A stretch of DNA of 64,000 bases from Ophioderma brevispina (GCA_023653785.1 JAMKCH010022346.1:1-64000); one strand, 5' to 3'. Positions 11,353 through 23,420 are shown, counted from the first letter of the stretch. The notes: generated by a model not told the origin, from the letters alone. Made by a program: numbers and translations.

Positions 11353-11905
11353 TTAAAGCAATCTTGGCACATTTTTTGAAGAGCGCCCCCCATTTTCAAA
11401 AATTGAATTTTGCACAGTACGTTGTAATTGTCTAGGAAAACTATACCTGCGAACGAGAATGCTAACCATGCGTATTTATCACAAAAAAGCGATTGTTAAG
11501 TAGAATGGGGATCCCAGATTGCACTTAACGGCCGAGAGCTGGAAATGCTAGTTTATGTCCGTCATGATGAAATGTGGCCACTCGAGAAATAAACTCTAAT
11601 TGACTTGCCCCGCCGAACTATTTAAAACAACTAATGGATGAGCGTAGACACGTACATGCACGCTATTTCACGGCTATTGTCAAATGGAAGGCCGTTTCCA
11701 GCAAGCCGTTGAATTTATTATCGGGATCCCCGTAATAATTATTCAGTACAAAATTCTTCGTTTGTGACCACATAGGGACCTTTTCGAGCCTTACATTCAC
11801 AGGTATAGTTACTAGCCAAGTGGAACCCATTGCAATCGTGTAAAAATCTCCAAATTTTTGAAGTTGGGGTGCCCGCCCTTCAAAAAATGTGCAATATGCT
11901 TTTAA
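11353..11905 (-). mobile_element. TTAA MITE family 1, reverse copy
   Basis: 553 bp from TTAA to TTAA, the same length as the forward copy at 20202-20754. The ends are TTAAAGCAATCTTGGCACAT and its inverse, both followed inward by GAAGAGCGCCC-like bases. The middle carries a GGGATCCC palindrome, as in the sister copies. No coding sequence. Confidence 0.9.
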
Positions 11906-12092
11906 ATCATGTATTTAGGTAAGCTTAACTCATTTTCTTGAATTGTTTTATCCAAAAATCGTAGGGGCGTTTATTAGGAACAACATAGTATTGTCACTGC
12001 CTGTCAGTGGATGAGCTCCTATAAGCCCATCACACGCTGATTCTCAAAGTTTTGTTCCAATGGCTGTGACATTGATGTAACGTATTCTAGAT

Positions 12093-12557
12093 CAGGGGTG
12101 TCCAACCTTTTTGACGCAGGGCCGCATTGATTGAATCCACAACTACTGTGGGCCGCAAACAAGTAATCGGGGGTGCTCTCAAGTCTAGTTTAGCATGACG
12201 TGATACGTGCCTACAAAAGTCTGGAAGTAGAACCATATATACCAATATTTGTAAAAAAAAAGACCCATAGCAATACGGCCAGCGATGTAGATTTTGGGTC
12301 AAATTTAGCACATATTTTCCATTTTGATTTTTGTAGCAAATTTTGAAAAAATTTTGGCTTCCTTTGAGGAACTGGACTAATTTTCCCACAATTTTTAGAA
12401 AATTTTGGTTTCAGATTGAGGAAATTGAACTTATTCAATTAACAGGTTTTTTAATCTATTATTTAAGATATTTATACATTTTAAAGTATATCGCGGGCCG
12501 CATGAGAGCTCTTAGCGGGCCGCAAATGGCCCGCGGGCCGCAGGTTGGACACCCCTG
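12093..12557. mobile_element. hAT-like element, CAGGGGTGTCCAACC ends
   Basis: The termini CAGGGGTGTCCAACC and GGTTGGACACCCCTG are perfect 15-bp inverted repeats. Subterminal GGGCCGC motifs occur near both ends (one near 12118, four near 12496-12540). These ends are typical of non-autonomous hAT elements. The flanking 8 bp do not match, so the target duplication has decayed or the copy is rearranged. No transposase. Confidence 0.82.
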
Positions 12558-12959
12558 TTAGTCAGAGAGAACGTTCATGTGACCGTACAGTTGAGTATAT
12601 ACACAATTTCTTGCTGAAAATGATAGATTAGGGTGTGTAGAATAAGAATCTGTCGGGTGCCACCTGGGCATCCTTGGGCATTTTGAGAAATCCAAGATGG
12701 CGTCGCCATAAATAATAATTATCTATTCAACCCTATATTATCAAACTATGGAGTTACTGGATATACTATAGGATCCAATGAACAAATGTATGGCACTTAT
12801 AACATTAAGTTACACTTCAAATTCAAAATGGAAGCCAGATCCAATAATTTTAAAATATGCCTTATAACAGGAAATACGTGCGATAAAGAATAAACATGAA
12901 GTACTTAGATGAATTCTTACTTGATAAAATGGATGTAATACACTGGAAAAGTCAACCAT

Positions 12960-13520
12960 CATATCCGTCACACCAAAAATTACGCAAATCGGCAATTATG
13001 TTCATGACATAGTGACGGATGTTGAATTTTCCCTATACTAAAGCGTTATTCAGCATCCGTCATTATGGAAAACAGCGATCGGCGTTTTCTGAACATCCGT
13101 CAAACCAACATCCGTCATCGCGCTGCTCAATTTGGTTTGGATTGCCGCGATTCACACTTTGAACTGTAAATATAATATAAATTTCGACTAATATCGATAT
13201 TTATAAATTAATTACATATTTTGCTTGTGTCAGTTATAAATTTAAGATGAGAATATTTACTAACAAATGTATTTAAAAACCGGAAATCAAGTATACACTT
13301 CTTTGACAGAGGGTTCAACATCCGTCACTATGTAATACGCCAAAGTCGCTGTTATGCAACATACGTCAAAATTGCAAAATTTCTAATTAAGATTATTAAT
13401 TAATGAAGTGCTTGCAAGGTTCTGCACTTGGCATGTTTGAAGATTTTGGTATTTAGTACTATTTACCTTAATTTCGTAAAAATGATAAAAATTCAACATC
13501 CGTCACTATGTAATACACCC
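12960..13520. repeat. Cluster of CATCCGTCACTATGT motifs
   Basis: At least eight copies of (A)CATCCGTCA, several extended to CAACATCCGTCACTATGTAA, occur near 12965, 13010 (inverted), 13055, 13090, 13108, 13317, 13360 and 13493. The inverted copy near 13006-13029 pairs with those near 13317 and 13493 over about 20 bp, so the block may be a small transposon with long inverted ends plus extra internal copies. Confidence 0.7.
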
Positions 13521-13625
13521 GACGATATATCATTAATCATAACTTGTGATCTTTCCACTCTTCAATTAAGAAATTTGTCAAGGACTCCTTGAACTTTCTG
13601 TCTCTGCTGCTTATCAACTCGTTGT

Positions 13626-13957
13626 TTAAAGGTGCTTGTTCCGATTTTTGTCTATCGTGTTCTCTACTTGATATGAGAGCCTGTCACTTGTACACACTGA
13701 CCATTAAGTACCGTGGGAAACAAACTTGCGGTTTTGATGCTAGACGCGATATTGCATAGTGCAACGCCCTATTCACTACTGTGCTAATATTGGTGGTTAA
13801 CCACTAAAACGGTAGTTTTTTATCTGTATCTTGAGAAAGAAATAGATTTGAAAGCTAAAATTTCAGGACAACAATGAGAAAAATACGGCCTTTCACCTGA
13901 TAGCAAAATTAATACTACTTCCGGTTAAAACAAAAGCGATCGGAACAAGCCCCTTTA
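13626..13957. mobile_element. TTAA MITE family 3
   Basis: It starts TTAAAGGTGCTTGTTCCGAT and ends with the inverse, GATCGGAACAAGCCCCTTTAA read as two overlapping parts. About 330 bp. It shares the subterminal ACTTCCGGT(T)AAAA phrase with family 2, suggesting a common ancestor. Confidence 0.8.
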
Positions 13958-14928
13958 AGGTAGCAATTGTCGTGGCGAAGCTACCTTCGACTGATTCCAT
14001 TCTGGACTCGATCAGCATTATTTTAGTTGAAACTGTAGGGTATCACAATGCATTCTGTTGCTGACGCCTTAGGCCTTGTTTGCAGTTCTGGTAAGCAGTT
14101 CTCGGAAGTGTTGGCAAATGACATGTAGAATTCCTATGAGAAAGGAAAGGAAATATGTCGCTCACCCAATTTGTCACACTGAGACTGCATGTTCTGGATG
14201 AACCTGATCAACATGAAAATTAGAAGATAATGCTGAAACCAGGGCTACTACTGATATGGTGCGGCAGTATAGCAGACCATGCAAGCTCAGACTAACTTTT
14301 ATGATAAATGCCCAAACTTGCACTACGCAACTTCGCTTCAATGACCAAACCAAAGTACAATTAAGAGGGGTGTGCATTTACGATGCAATACACTGCAGAT
14401 CGTGTTCAAAATATGGCAGGTATTGCAATGGACCTATGGTTAACATCGATAAAGTTCTTTAGTATCCACTCGGGCCACTGATATTCACTAACAACAGAAA
14501 CAGGTGGTCTCCTGCGAACATCAAAGTCTGTCTGTGCTGGATCCGGAATTTTATAACAAAGTTGTGATTTCTATATGAAGTATTTCGATCTGAACTTAGC
14601 TATTTCACGTAGGGACAAGCATTATGTAAATTTGCAAAAAACACGATTTGTTTGTCGTCGGGAAATCTCTGAGTCAGCCTTTAATTGAATAGTGGAAGGC
14701 CCACAAGTATGCTAGGATTATAGATGGACGTGTGACGTGTCCTATTTGCAACATTGGGATCCACATGCTATGAATTTACACCGGAAATTCCAGAGTTTAA
14801 TAAGTTGGAGGAAATTGCATGATCGAAGACTAATCCTGCATGCCCACTTTGCTTCACTTCTGGTACACCAGACGGATGTTGTCGTAATACTGTCCTGAAT
14901 GCGAAGTTATTTTCCGTAGTTCAAGCGG

Positions 14929-15525
14929 TCATATAGCATTTTATATAATATTGACACAAACATTTGTTCATGTGTTTAGAGAAATATGCAAAAATGGCGT
15001 TTTTGTGATTAAGACCCCATTCATTCTTAGACACTATAACTTTCAAGTCAAACTTGCTATGATCCTGTGCTTTTCACACAAATGCATATTATATGAGGAC
15101 AAATTACTGAGAAGTCTTGATCCAATTCTGAAGAACAATTTTGATATATGGGGGCGAACGTATTTCAGTCCGCATCATCTTTTTGAAAAAAATGGCAAAA
15201 ATATGCCTATTTTGCCCCAAAACGGTATGTAGATAACAATGAAACCAACAAAAGTTGGTACCATCATGTAGATAATTAAATTATCTTCAATATGACACCA
15301 AGAACAAGGTGATTGGAGACTCACATATGACATTACCCTCAAAATACTGTCGTTAGCCAAAACGGCGGCCATTTTGGCCGCCATCTTGGATTTCGAGGTG
15401 ACCGCAACAAAATTTAATTAGCACACCTCTGAATTATTGTGTATTATTATAAAAACTACCAAAAAATCAAGGTGTGCTTAGTTTGTAGTGATCTGGCAGG
15501 TAACTCAAAAACTAAGCATGACATT
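14929..15525. repeat. Right arm of the long inverted repeat
   Basis: Inverse of 9836-10420. It includes CCGCCATCTTGGATTTCGAG and GTGACCGCAACAAAATTTAA. Open frames on either strand here are not conserved between the two copies and are not taken as genes. Confidence 0.88.
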
Positions 15526-15806
15526 TGGATTTGGCCCTTCGCTTAATAAGAAAAAATTACAAATATTGTCAATATTAGCTTACAATAGCATCATACGTAA
15601 CAAAAGTACCATTTTTTGACATTTTACACAGTAAAGTATAGGAAGGTGGCGACCATCCCTACCTTCTGACTTTGACGGGACACCCTGACCTCCGTGAAGG
15701 TGGTACTTCCACTTTTTTTTTTATCTCCAATAAAAGCCTTAGATCATATTCGTTTGCGTTTTGATCGACAGGGAATCATTCGTTGGGAGGGGGTGGTAAC
15801 GTTTTT

Positions 15807-15920
15807 TAGCTCTTACATCAAAACGAGTTGAAATCTCGTTGAGAAACTTTTTACATTTGGGGTGAAGGCCATTCTATCAATATGAAAACTTTATCCTTAA
15901 TTCGGGTCATCAACCTTTAA
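15807..15920. mobile_element. TTAA MITE family 2, terminal fragment
   Basis: Matches one half of the elements at 19694 and 44095 (CATCAAAACGAGTTGAAAT, then TGAAGGCC...TATGAAAACTT) and ends in the same CAACCTTTAA terminus. The other half is missing. Confidence 0.65.
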
Positions 15921-16704
15921 GAAAATCTCCAGAGCTATTTAAAGTAGGTTTCCTACTTTTGGTAATCCAAAAATCGTCTATATTTATTTTTTAAATATTT
16001 TCCAAAAATATTATACATCATCGGCATATATTTAAAAATGTGTTTTGTAACGGTTTAGTTTGGTAAACTAAAGATCTGTATTGGCGTTTTATATAATAGC
16101 CCTTACGTCCCTGAGGAAATGACTACCATCCTGACGATCACCACTAAAATACAGGTAGCGTTATTTTTCCTGTTAGATCTAGGGGAAATTTCCCCCTAAA
16201 ACAACACAGGGATCCGCCCCGTGATCTTTGAAAAGTGGCAAAAAGGGATATCAAAAATGTGTTTTTGTGTAAAAGTATGCTAGTCTAGGCATTTGGAAGA
16301 ATACAGATATGCTTTTCTTGTAATGTGCAAGAGGTACCTTTAACCAGGCTTATGATGAGAGGGATATACAAAATGAGAAAATATAAATACTAAAGGCGTC
16401 CCACTTTTAGCCACCGCAGTATATGCTTAATATACATATGGATCTTTCACCTATTTTTTGGATAGAAAACAAAAAAACCCTCTTCGTCCTTTTCTTGAGG
16501 AACCCGGACACTGAACATTTTTTGTTTTGCTCGGCCTAGTTAGGGTAATGATTTAGTTTTATATATTACACGCTTAGTTCGGGGTCGTCATCAAACTTCC
16601 CCGTTAACTTTAACAATGTTCAACCAAATGTTATCAGATTGTGAAAATTCAGTTTAAAAATCATATAATTGTTGTGATCGAGTGCAAATAACGCAGAATC
16701 TTAC

Positions 16705-16770
16705 CTGGAGGAACAGTAGTGATGTCAGATAGAGCAGCCGTGGTAGCAGCTTGCGTGGTTTCCTGATTCC
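16705..16770 (-). CDS. Thr-rich linker exon, copy 1 (66 nt)
   Basis: The exon is bounded on the minus strand by an acceptor TTTTAG|GGAATC and a donor CTCCAG|GTAAG, both good consensus sites. It is 66 nt, starts and ends in phase 1, and encodes NQETTQAATTAALSDITTV followed by PP. Seven of its residues are Thr and there is a Pro pair, so it would make an extended, probably O-glycosylated spacer. Three copies of this exon exist in the window. It is probably part of the same secreted multidomain gene as the IgGFc and CUB exons, but the link is inferred from strand, phase and spacing. It is the most 3' exon seen, and the gene would continue beyond the left edge. Confidence 0.65.
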
Positions 16771-17644
16771 CTAAAACCAATGATAGCATTGGAACCAAAT
16801 ATAATAATCTGTATTTTTGGATGCATAATATTCTAAAAAGATACGTTTTCATTAGCAGAATATTATTAGAATAACAGTGCATGATACACTGCTTCACCCG
16901 CTATGAGAATGCTTCTGAATTTTGGTGGACATTGCCGGTTTTATCGGATTGTAAAAATTCATGTTTAACAAGGCACTTTCTTGCAATTTTTGTGACTATT
17001 CAGATTCATATCTTCTTCGGTGCCCTTTAATGTTCAATAATCTGCGCCTTTTAATCTGAAAAAGTCTATGTGAATAGCAATGATTATTTTGGAAGGATCT
17101 CGATTGGTTGAAAGTCCTCGTTATTAAGACCCGTATTTTAAATGTTTATACAATCCGGCAGTGCGCTATATATGCAGAACCAATTCATTATTGTGCTAAT
17201 TTAAAAGAATGACAATAAGGCTAAGTAAAACAAATACACGTTTAGCGTCCTCCCGGGGCCCGTTTCTTGTAATGTACAAGAAGTGTACCTTTAAACAGTT
17301 TTCGTGATGAGAGGGATTAACAAAATGTAAATACTAAAGGCGGCCTCCCGCTTCTTAGGCAGTGTAGTAACCCCAGTGTATGCTCAATACACAGTAAAAT
17401 ATCGATATAATATCACATATTTTGGATAGAAAATGAAAAGGCCGTCTTTATCCCCTTTTTGAGAAACCCCTGAACCTAATAGTATTTTTACACGCTTAGT
17501 TCGGGGTCGTCTCCAATCTGTCCCGTTAACTTTAACAATGCTCAACCAAATGTTATCAGATTGTGAAAATTCATATATATATTTAAAAATCATATCATTT
17601 TCGTGCAATTGTTGTGATCGAGTGCAAATAACGCAGAATCTTAC

Positions 17645-17710
17645 CTGGAGGAACAGTAGTGATGTTAGATAGAGGAGCCGTGGTAGCAGCTTGCGTGGTT
17701 TCCTGATTTC
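17645..17710 (-). CDS. Thr-rich linker exon, copy 2 (66 nt)
   Basis: Same length, phase (1-1) and splice signals (TTTTAG|GAAATC, CTCCAG|GTAAG) as copy 1. It encodes NQETTQAATTAPLSNITTV plus PP, two residues different from copy 1. The substitution creates a possible N-glycosylation site (NIT). It arose with copy 1 by the local 940-bp duplication. Three copies with exact length and intact splice sites suggest selection keeps the frame, though recent duplication alone could explain the similarity of copies 1 and 2. Confidence 0.65.
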
Positions 17711-18287
17711 CTAAAACCAATTACAGAATCAAAAATAATAATCTGTATTTTGCCATAAATTTGGGATGCATTCTGTTCTAAAAAGATAGTTTTTATTAGC
17801 AGAATATTATCATGACAATGCTTCTGAATTTAAGTGGACATTTGCAGGTTTTATCGGATTGAAAAACAAATCATGCTTAACAAGTCGCGTCACTTTCTTG
17901 TAATTGTTGATAATATTAAGATTCGCATCTTCTTCAGAATCCCCCCTAAAATGTTTGTATATATATTTGGCGCATAATTATTGATCCCACAAGATTTTGT
18001 GGTTTACAGTTGTCACATACTTTCTTTACCTTTGGATGTTTTGTATATCATATTTTTTCTTTATTTTCTATATTGTGTGTATTTTTACTCTTTGAATGTT
18101 GGTTGCACCATTGGGTGAGTGCCACTGTTGTAAGATTGAATTTCCAATAATAAAAATAGACTATGGGGCATGTCCTTCTACGCTGTTGTTTTGTTGTTCC
18201 CATCGGAGGGCTAGGGGGAAATTAAGTGTAAATTCATTAAAGTGGAAAATCATTAAAATCATATAACCGCCTGATTCCCGCGCATAA

Positions 18288-18450
18288 AACGGGCACATTT
18301 TCTTGTAAACGAATAAAATATCACCTCAATTTCCTTTTCCCAATATCAGTGACCAATGGATATGTATAGACTTCAGCAAACCATTACAATGGGCCCGGTT
18401 TGCAGAGCCATTGTTATAGCCAGGTGTTATCATCTCCACGATTTCGGGTT
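18288..18450. mobile_element. End fragment of the 41/56-kb fold-back family
   Basis: It shares AATATCAGTGACCAATGGAT, GCAGAGCCATTGTTAT and AGGTGTTATCA with the ends of the fold-back elements at 41585 and 56258, with an internal deletion of roughly 70 bp. Only one terminus is present. Confidence 0.7.
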
Positions 18451-18706
18451 GAGTAACAAAATGCCCGTCCTCTTTCACAATAACTAAGCAGTTTACATTA
18501 TCCTTTGACACTAAGTTTTTCTTTGAAACGTATGCACTTATACGCAATGTTTGTTAGTTGTGAGTGAGGGCCGGGGACTCAGGCTAGGACCAACATCGAG
18601 CAAAAGTAATGTTCGTTATACAGTTGGTAATTTTCTCAATGCCCCATCTATACTACTAAAAAATGGGATATGTCTGATGCGTTTCGTTATGCTTTGACAT
18701 ACGGGG

Positions 18707-18799
18707 GAGTAATTGAGGTAAAGTACCTTACTCAAGGGCGAAACACATTGGCCTCAGCGGGGCTCGAACCCACAACCTTTGTGATATGTCTGCCCGGCT
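18707..18799 (-). mobile_element. tRNA-derived SINE, 5'-truncated
   Basis: On the minus strand a polymerase-III B-box, GTGGGTTCGAGCCCCG, is followed by the conserved SINE core TTGAGTAAGGTACTTTACC and CTCAATTACTCC. This resembles the V-SINE/tRNA-SINE tails common in marine animals. A 30-bp direct repeat flanks it exactly (18677-18706 and 18800-18829), most likely the target-site duplication. The A-box half of the tRNA head is missing. Confidence 0.78.
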
Positions 18800-19015
18800 A
18801 TGCGTTTCGTTATGCTTTGACATACGGGGCTGATATTTGGCATGACGGTAGAGGAGGACAGTTTGACCTTCGTTTGAGGGGTTTGTAAGTGAAAACAAAA
18901 GGTCAAAGATCAATTTGCGTAGAAATGCTTTATAACCTCTAAATTGGTCAAAAGGACTGCTGACCTCGGTACAGGACAAATCTGAGGTCAAAGTTCACAC
19001 TCATAGGTCAAAGGT

Positions 19016-19460
19016 CACATTTATTTTGATTAGATAACTGTCTTCCACCGCAGGCCTATAAATGTACTAATCTATTTTTATATATAACTCACTAGCGCCG
19101 CAGGCCGATAGCCCCTTAAAGAGAGCAGGGCTTGAAGAAGGAGGGAAATTATGGGGTAAAAGTGTTAACTAGCTTGCGCCGTAATACCTCTAAGTCACGC
19201 CGCAGGGCTATAAATTTACTTATCTAGAGTAAGTAAATTCTTTTACTTACTCTTTCTTTTCTACTCTCCTATAAACCGAAGTATTATTAAGTTATAGTAA
19301 GTTAAATCGCCTCTGGGGTATGGGGGAGGGGCGGAGAGGGTAAGGCGCCACTTTATTTTGATTAGATAACTGTCTTGCGCCGCAGGCCTATAAATTTACT
19401 AATCTAATATTTTTTTATATAACTCGCTAGCGCCGCAGGCCGATAGCCCCTTAAGGGGGA
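19016..19460. repeat. Direct repeat (332-bp offset) with CGCCGCAGGCC motifs
   Basis: About 110 bp at 19021 recurs at 19353 (TTATTTTGATTAGATAACTG, then TATATAACTC and GATAGCCCCTTAA). Each copy holds two CGCCGCAGGCC cores (near 19050, 19094, 19380 and 19432), and a fifth variant lies near 19197. GC-rich cores alternate with AT-rich spacers of similar length, and GATTAG/CTAATC pairs bracket them. Confidence 0.75.
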
Positions 19461-19693
19461 ATATGGGGTTGGAGGGGCTAAAAATGAATATTTATAATCT
19501 AAAATAAGGAAAAAAATACCTTTCTTTTGCTTTTTGTTTGGCAACAATCGGAGCTTCCGTTCACAAGTTATGGTCGAAAATGTTGCCTCGTGACTTGAAA
19601 TTCCTCATGATATTTCTTATGTATTTTATTGTTATAAAAAAAACGGAAATTTTCCAAATTTTAAGCTTTAAAAATTTATATCTCAAAAAGTAA

Positions 19694-20046
19694 TTAAAGG
19701 AGGATGGCCCGATTTAAGTATATGAAATTTTCATCTTGATAGATTGGCCTTCATCCCAACACTCCAACTGCAAAGTTTCGCGCCGATATTTCAAGCCGTT
19801 TTGATGTAAGAGCTAAAAACGTGATTTCGTAAGCCCATAGAGTACTGTGTAAAATTAATATTGGTCGACCAAAAAGAGGCACATTTTCACTCATAACTTC
19901 CAAACCAAACATCCTTTATCCCTAAGATTTTACAAGGTAAATGAGAAAAATAGTAGCTTTCTTCTGATACCAAAATTTTGGCCACTTCCGGTAAAATCTG
20001 AACTTCTGGGGACGAGGCTATTAGCGATCGGGCCATGGTACTTTAA
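19694..20046. mobile_element. TTAA MITE family 2
   Basis: Ends TTAAAGGAGGATGGCCCGAT and the inverse CGATCGGGCCATGGTACTTTAA (read across both halves). About 353 bp. It contains GGTCGACC in the middle and CACTTCCGGTAAAATC near one end. Sister copies lie at 44095-44436 and 55249-55585. Confidence 0.88.
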
Positions 20047-20201
20047 GCTTTTGACCTCTAATTTCCACAATTATCAATGAAAATTCAAGTGCTTACTTTG
20101 TAAGTGATAATTTTAAAATAGCATTTCTAAAATATAATAAAATATGAAAAACAGCGTTTCTAGACAAAATTGACGATAACAATAAAAACTGCAGAAATCA
20201 C

Positions 20202-20754
20202 TTAAAGCAATATTAGCACATTTTTGAAGAGCGCCCCCAATTTTTCAAAAATTTGGAGATTTTTGCACGGTTGAATTGGTAACTGGCTAGTAAACTATAC
20301 CTGTGAATGGTTAAGCTCGAAAATGTCTATGTGTCACAAACGAAGGAATTTTGTACTAGAATAATCATTATCGGGGATCCCCGATAATAATTCAACGGCT
20401 GCTGGAAACGGCCTTACAATGTGAAATAGCCGGGAAATAGCGCCATGTACGTGTCTACGCTCCTCTATTAGTTGTTTTAATAGTTCAGGCAAGTCAAGTT
20501 AGAGGTTATTTTCTCGAGGTGGCACTATTTCATCATGGACGGACATAAACGTAGCATTTCCATCTCTGCCGTTAAGTCCAATCTGGGATCCCAATTCTAA
20601 TTACAAAATCGCTTATTTTGTGATAAAATACGCATTTTTTAGTATTCTCGTTCGCAGGTATAGTTTCCTAGACAATTGCCAACGTAACTGTCCAAAAATA
20701 TCAAATTTTGAAAATTGGCGGCGCTCTTCAAAAAATGTGCTAATATTGCTTTAA
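20202..20754 (+). mobile_element. TTAA MITE family 1, forward copy
   Basis: 553 bp, beginning TTAAAGCAATATTAGCACAT and ending with its inverse. The inner repeat GAAGAGCGCCC and a central GGGGATCCCC palindrome match the copies at 11353, 36976 (partial), 28261 (partial) and 58432. No transposase. The TTAA ends could be a 4-bp target duplication as in piggyBac, but the terminal bases (AGCAAT) are not the usual piggyBac CCC. Confidence 0.92.
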
Positions 20755-21713
20755 TAGAGGCCAAGACTTGGCACTCGACTGTTGTATCAACAGGTCTGTC
20801 TTTGTATGAAATCAGGGCACGTATTGTAGACATGACTTCCGGTTCAACACAAAATGACAAAGTGTGGTGTCAAATTGTGACCGGGCGGCGGTTAGAATTT
20901 TGAATAGAAAACGCTACGTTTAGAATAATTTAACGTACGGTTCAGTCAGAATATCATTTCAAAGAAAGTTCCTGTGCACATTTCAAGCATTTTATTCCAT
21001 ATTTTCTGATTTCGGTCGAAAATACGCATGCAGTCTGAGCTAGTCTGAGTCTTAGTGCACGGTACCAATACTAGAATATGCGCTGTTCTCGAGAGGTAGA
21101 GTAGCTGAATTCGACCACCATCGATAGGTGTGTGTTTTGTACATGGAATGACGACTCGCCAAAAGGGTGGGTTTGCAACTTCTGGTATAAAGGGGGTTTT
21201 CATAAAAAGGATGGGATGAAAATAAAAAGGGTGTGTTTCAAACAACACTGCCAACTATGTACTTGCTCTGTGTATGTTTATCGTGTTGGAAGTGGAATGC
21301 AAAAAATATCCAAATGTGGTATTGAAAGTTAATCTGAATCGGCTTCCGATTGGGCCGATCAGTTCATCAAATGATTGGCGATTGGTGGTTTCAGAACCAA
21401 AGGAGATCGATCCATGTGTAGGACAAATACAAAAATAAACATAACATGAGTTAATTTAATGAGGTTGGGCAAAACAAACATCAAATTTGATATTTTTGAC
21501 ACATTGTTAGATATTATTTTTAACACTTAAGTGCCCCCGGGGGGGGGGGTCCATAGTACTCAACATTTGATTTTATTGCGATTTCTCGGTTACGCAATCT
21601 CGAACCGGACTCGAACCCGTAAACTCCGTATTACGCAGTTGAAATTTGAAAGAGCCTTATTTTTCATTTTCGTTGCATCCCCCTGCGGACACAGGTTTTT
21701 TGGTACCATTTTG

Positions 21714-23150
21714 AAGCTGTAACCATGTAGATTTAGAATCTGCTTGTTTCCAAGCATACAAAATGTGGTGGAAACAACACTTTTTTACCATTTCATAGAT
21801 TTTTTCAAGAAAATACCCCAAAATCAAGTTTTTAACATAAAATCGTCAATTTACAACACAGAAATATGGACAGCAAATATGTTCATAGTCTCTAATTTTC
21901 TTAATTTTGACCTAAAATATCAATTTTTGGTCCAAAAAAGACCATTTTTTTGACAGTTTTAGGGCAGATTTTACATGATTACTGTATTTATAATTTCGCA
22001 CATTCAAATGCTGACAGATTTTATGACGTCATATTGAAGCTCTGACGCAGTAAACTTTGGAATCCGCTTGTGACTGGGCACAAAAAATGTCCAAAAGTAG
22101 TGTAAAAAAACTTTATTTACCATTTCATAGATTTTTTCAAGAAAATACCCCAAAATCATTATTTGAGCATAAAACAAGTATTTCTCAACATGGATACTTA
22201 ATTTTGGTGTGAAATGAAAGCAAATTACATGGATAAACCAAATGTGTGCTAAATATGTGCCGATATTTTAACATTATGGTGTTTTGGCCAAAAATGTCAA
22301 AATTTTGCCCCAAAAAACATATTTTTAATGTCGCACATTCAAATGTTAACATAGTTTTTTGATGTCATATTAATGCTCTGACACAGTAAATTTGGAATCC
22401 GCTTGTGACTGGGCACAAAAACTTGTACAAAAGTAGTGTAAAAGCTCTTTTTACTATTTCATAGATTTTTTCAAGAAAATATCCCAAAATCAATTTAATA
22501 ACATAAACACACGACTTCGGTGTCAAATGAAAGCAGACTGCATTGCTAAACCAAATATAAGCTAAGCATATGCCGATTCTCTTTAGCTTTTTGATGTTTT
22601 GGCCAAAATTTTGTCCAAAATGTAAATTTTTACATTTTAGGGGAAATTTTGTATTATAATTGTATTTCGAATTTGGGGCATTCAAATGACAACACAGATG
22701 TTAAGATATCATATTAAAGCTCTTGTCATAACAAGCAATTTGGAAACCATTTGTTACTAGGCACATAAGGAGTATAAAGCAACTGTTTTTGCCATTTATC
22801 GATTTTGAACACAAGCATCTCACAACATAGAAAACTGGATTTGGTGTCTAACCCAAACCAAATTACTTTGCTAAACCAAACTTGTGCTAATTTTGGTGTT
22901 TGGATCAAATGGCACAATTTTGCCAAAAGGCAATTTTTTGTATAATTCTTTGGGGAAAGTTTTCATCATTATTGTATTTATATGATTTCTTTTGCAAATG
23001 CTGACACATATTTATCACATTATATCAAAGGTCTGACACAGAAAATTACGAAAGTAGGGTAAAAGAACATTTGTGGTAAATTCATTCAAAGAAAAACATC
23101 ACAAACTATCAAGTTTTGGATAAAAAACTTGTAAGCATTTCACAGAACAG
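21714..23150. repeat. Satellite-like array, ~330-bp units
   Basis: Five diverged direct units start near 21714, 22042, 22373, 22715 and 23028 (spacings 328, 331, 342 and 313). Common phrases are TGGAATCCGCTTGTGACTGG, ATTTCATAGATTTTTTCAAG and CACATTCAAATG. Divergence grows from left to right. Open frames inside are not shared between units. Confidence 0.88.
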
Positions 23151-23215
23151 AATGTAGCTTAGGATCAAACTAAAGCAAACAACATGTACATTGCTAAGGC
23201 AAATAAGTGCCAATG

Positions 23216-23420
23216 ATGTAGGGTGGTATGGTCTTGTGGTTGGAGACATTGCCTTTGGAACTAAAGGTCCATGGTTCAAAATCTATATAGGAGCTATTAA
23301 ATAAACTCAGAATTACTATTCTCCAACTTTTCATAGTTGATTTGATATGGGCCTGGCTAAATGCACCGTGAAGATCTCGGTTCCCAGTGCGTGCATTTGG
23401 TTATTTATGTGGATGTTACC
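23216..23420 (+). mobile_element. Probable tRNA-derived SINE
   Basis: The head GGTGGTATGGTCTTGTGGTT resembles an A-box region, and CCATGGTTCAAAATC resembles a degenerate B-box 35-45 nt later. A CCTTT...AAAGG stem sits where an anticodon arm would be. The body continues about 130 nt without coding potential. No target duplication was identified. Confidence 0.45.

Larger units (their letters stand above)
16300..18000. repeat. ~940-bp tandem duplication carrying a linker exon
   Basis: Two diverged direct copies, about 16310-17100 and 17262-18000, share flanking phrases such as CACGCTTAGTTCGGGGTCGT, TGAGAGGGAT and AATGTTATCAGATTGTGAAA. The exon start-to-start distance is exactly 940 bp (16705 to 17645). 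The duplication therefore multiplied an exon together with its introns. Parts of the flanks also match around 36600-36740 near the third exon copy. Confidence 0.85.

Noticed and set aside
21590..21650. tRNA gene or SINE on the minus strand near GGGTTCGAGTCCGG
   Set aside because: A B-box-like sequence alone, with no matching A-box, stem set or SINE tail.
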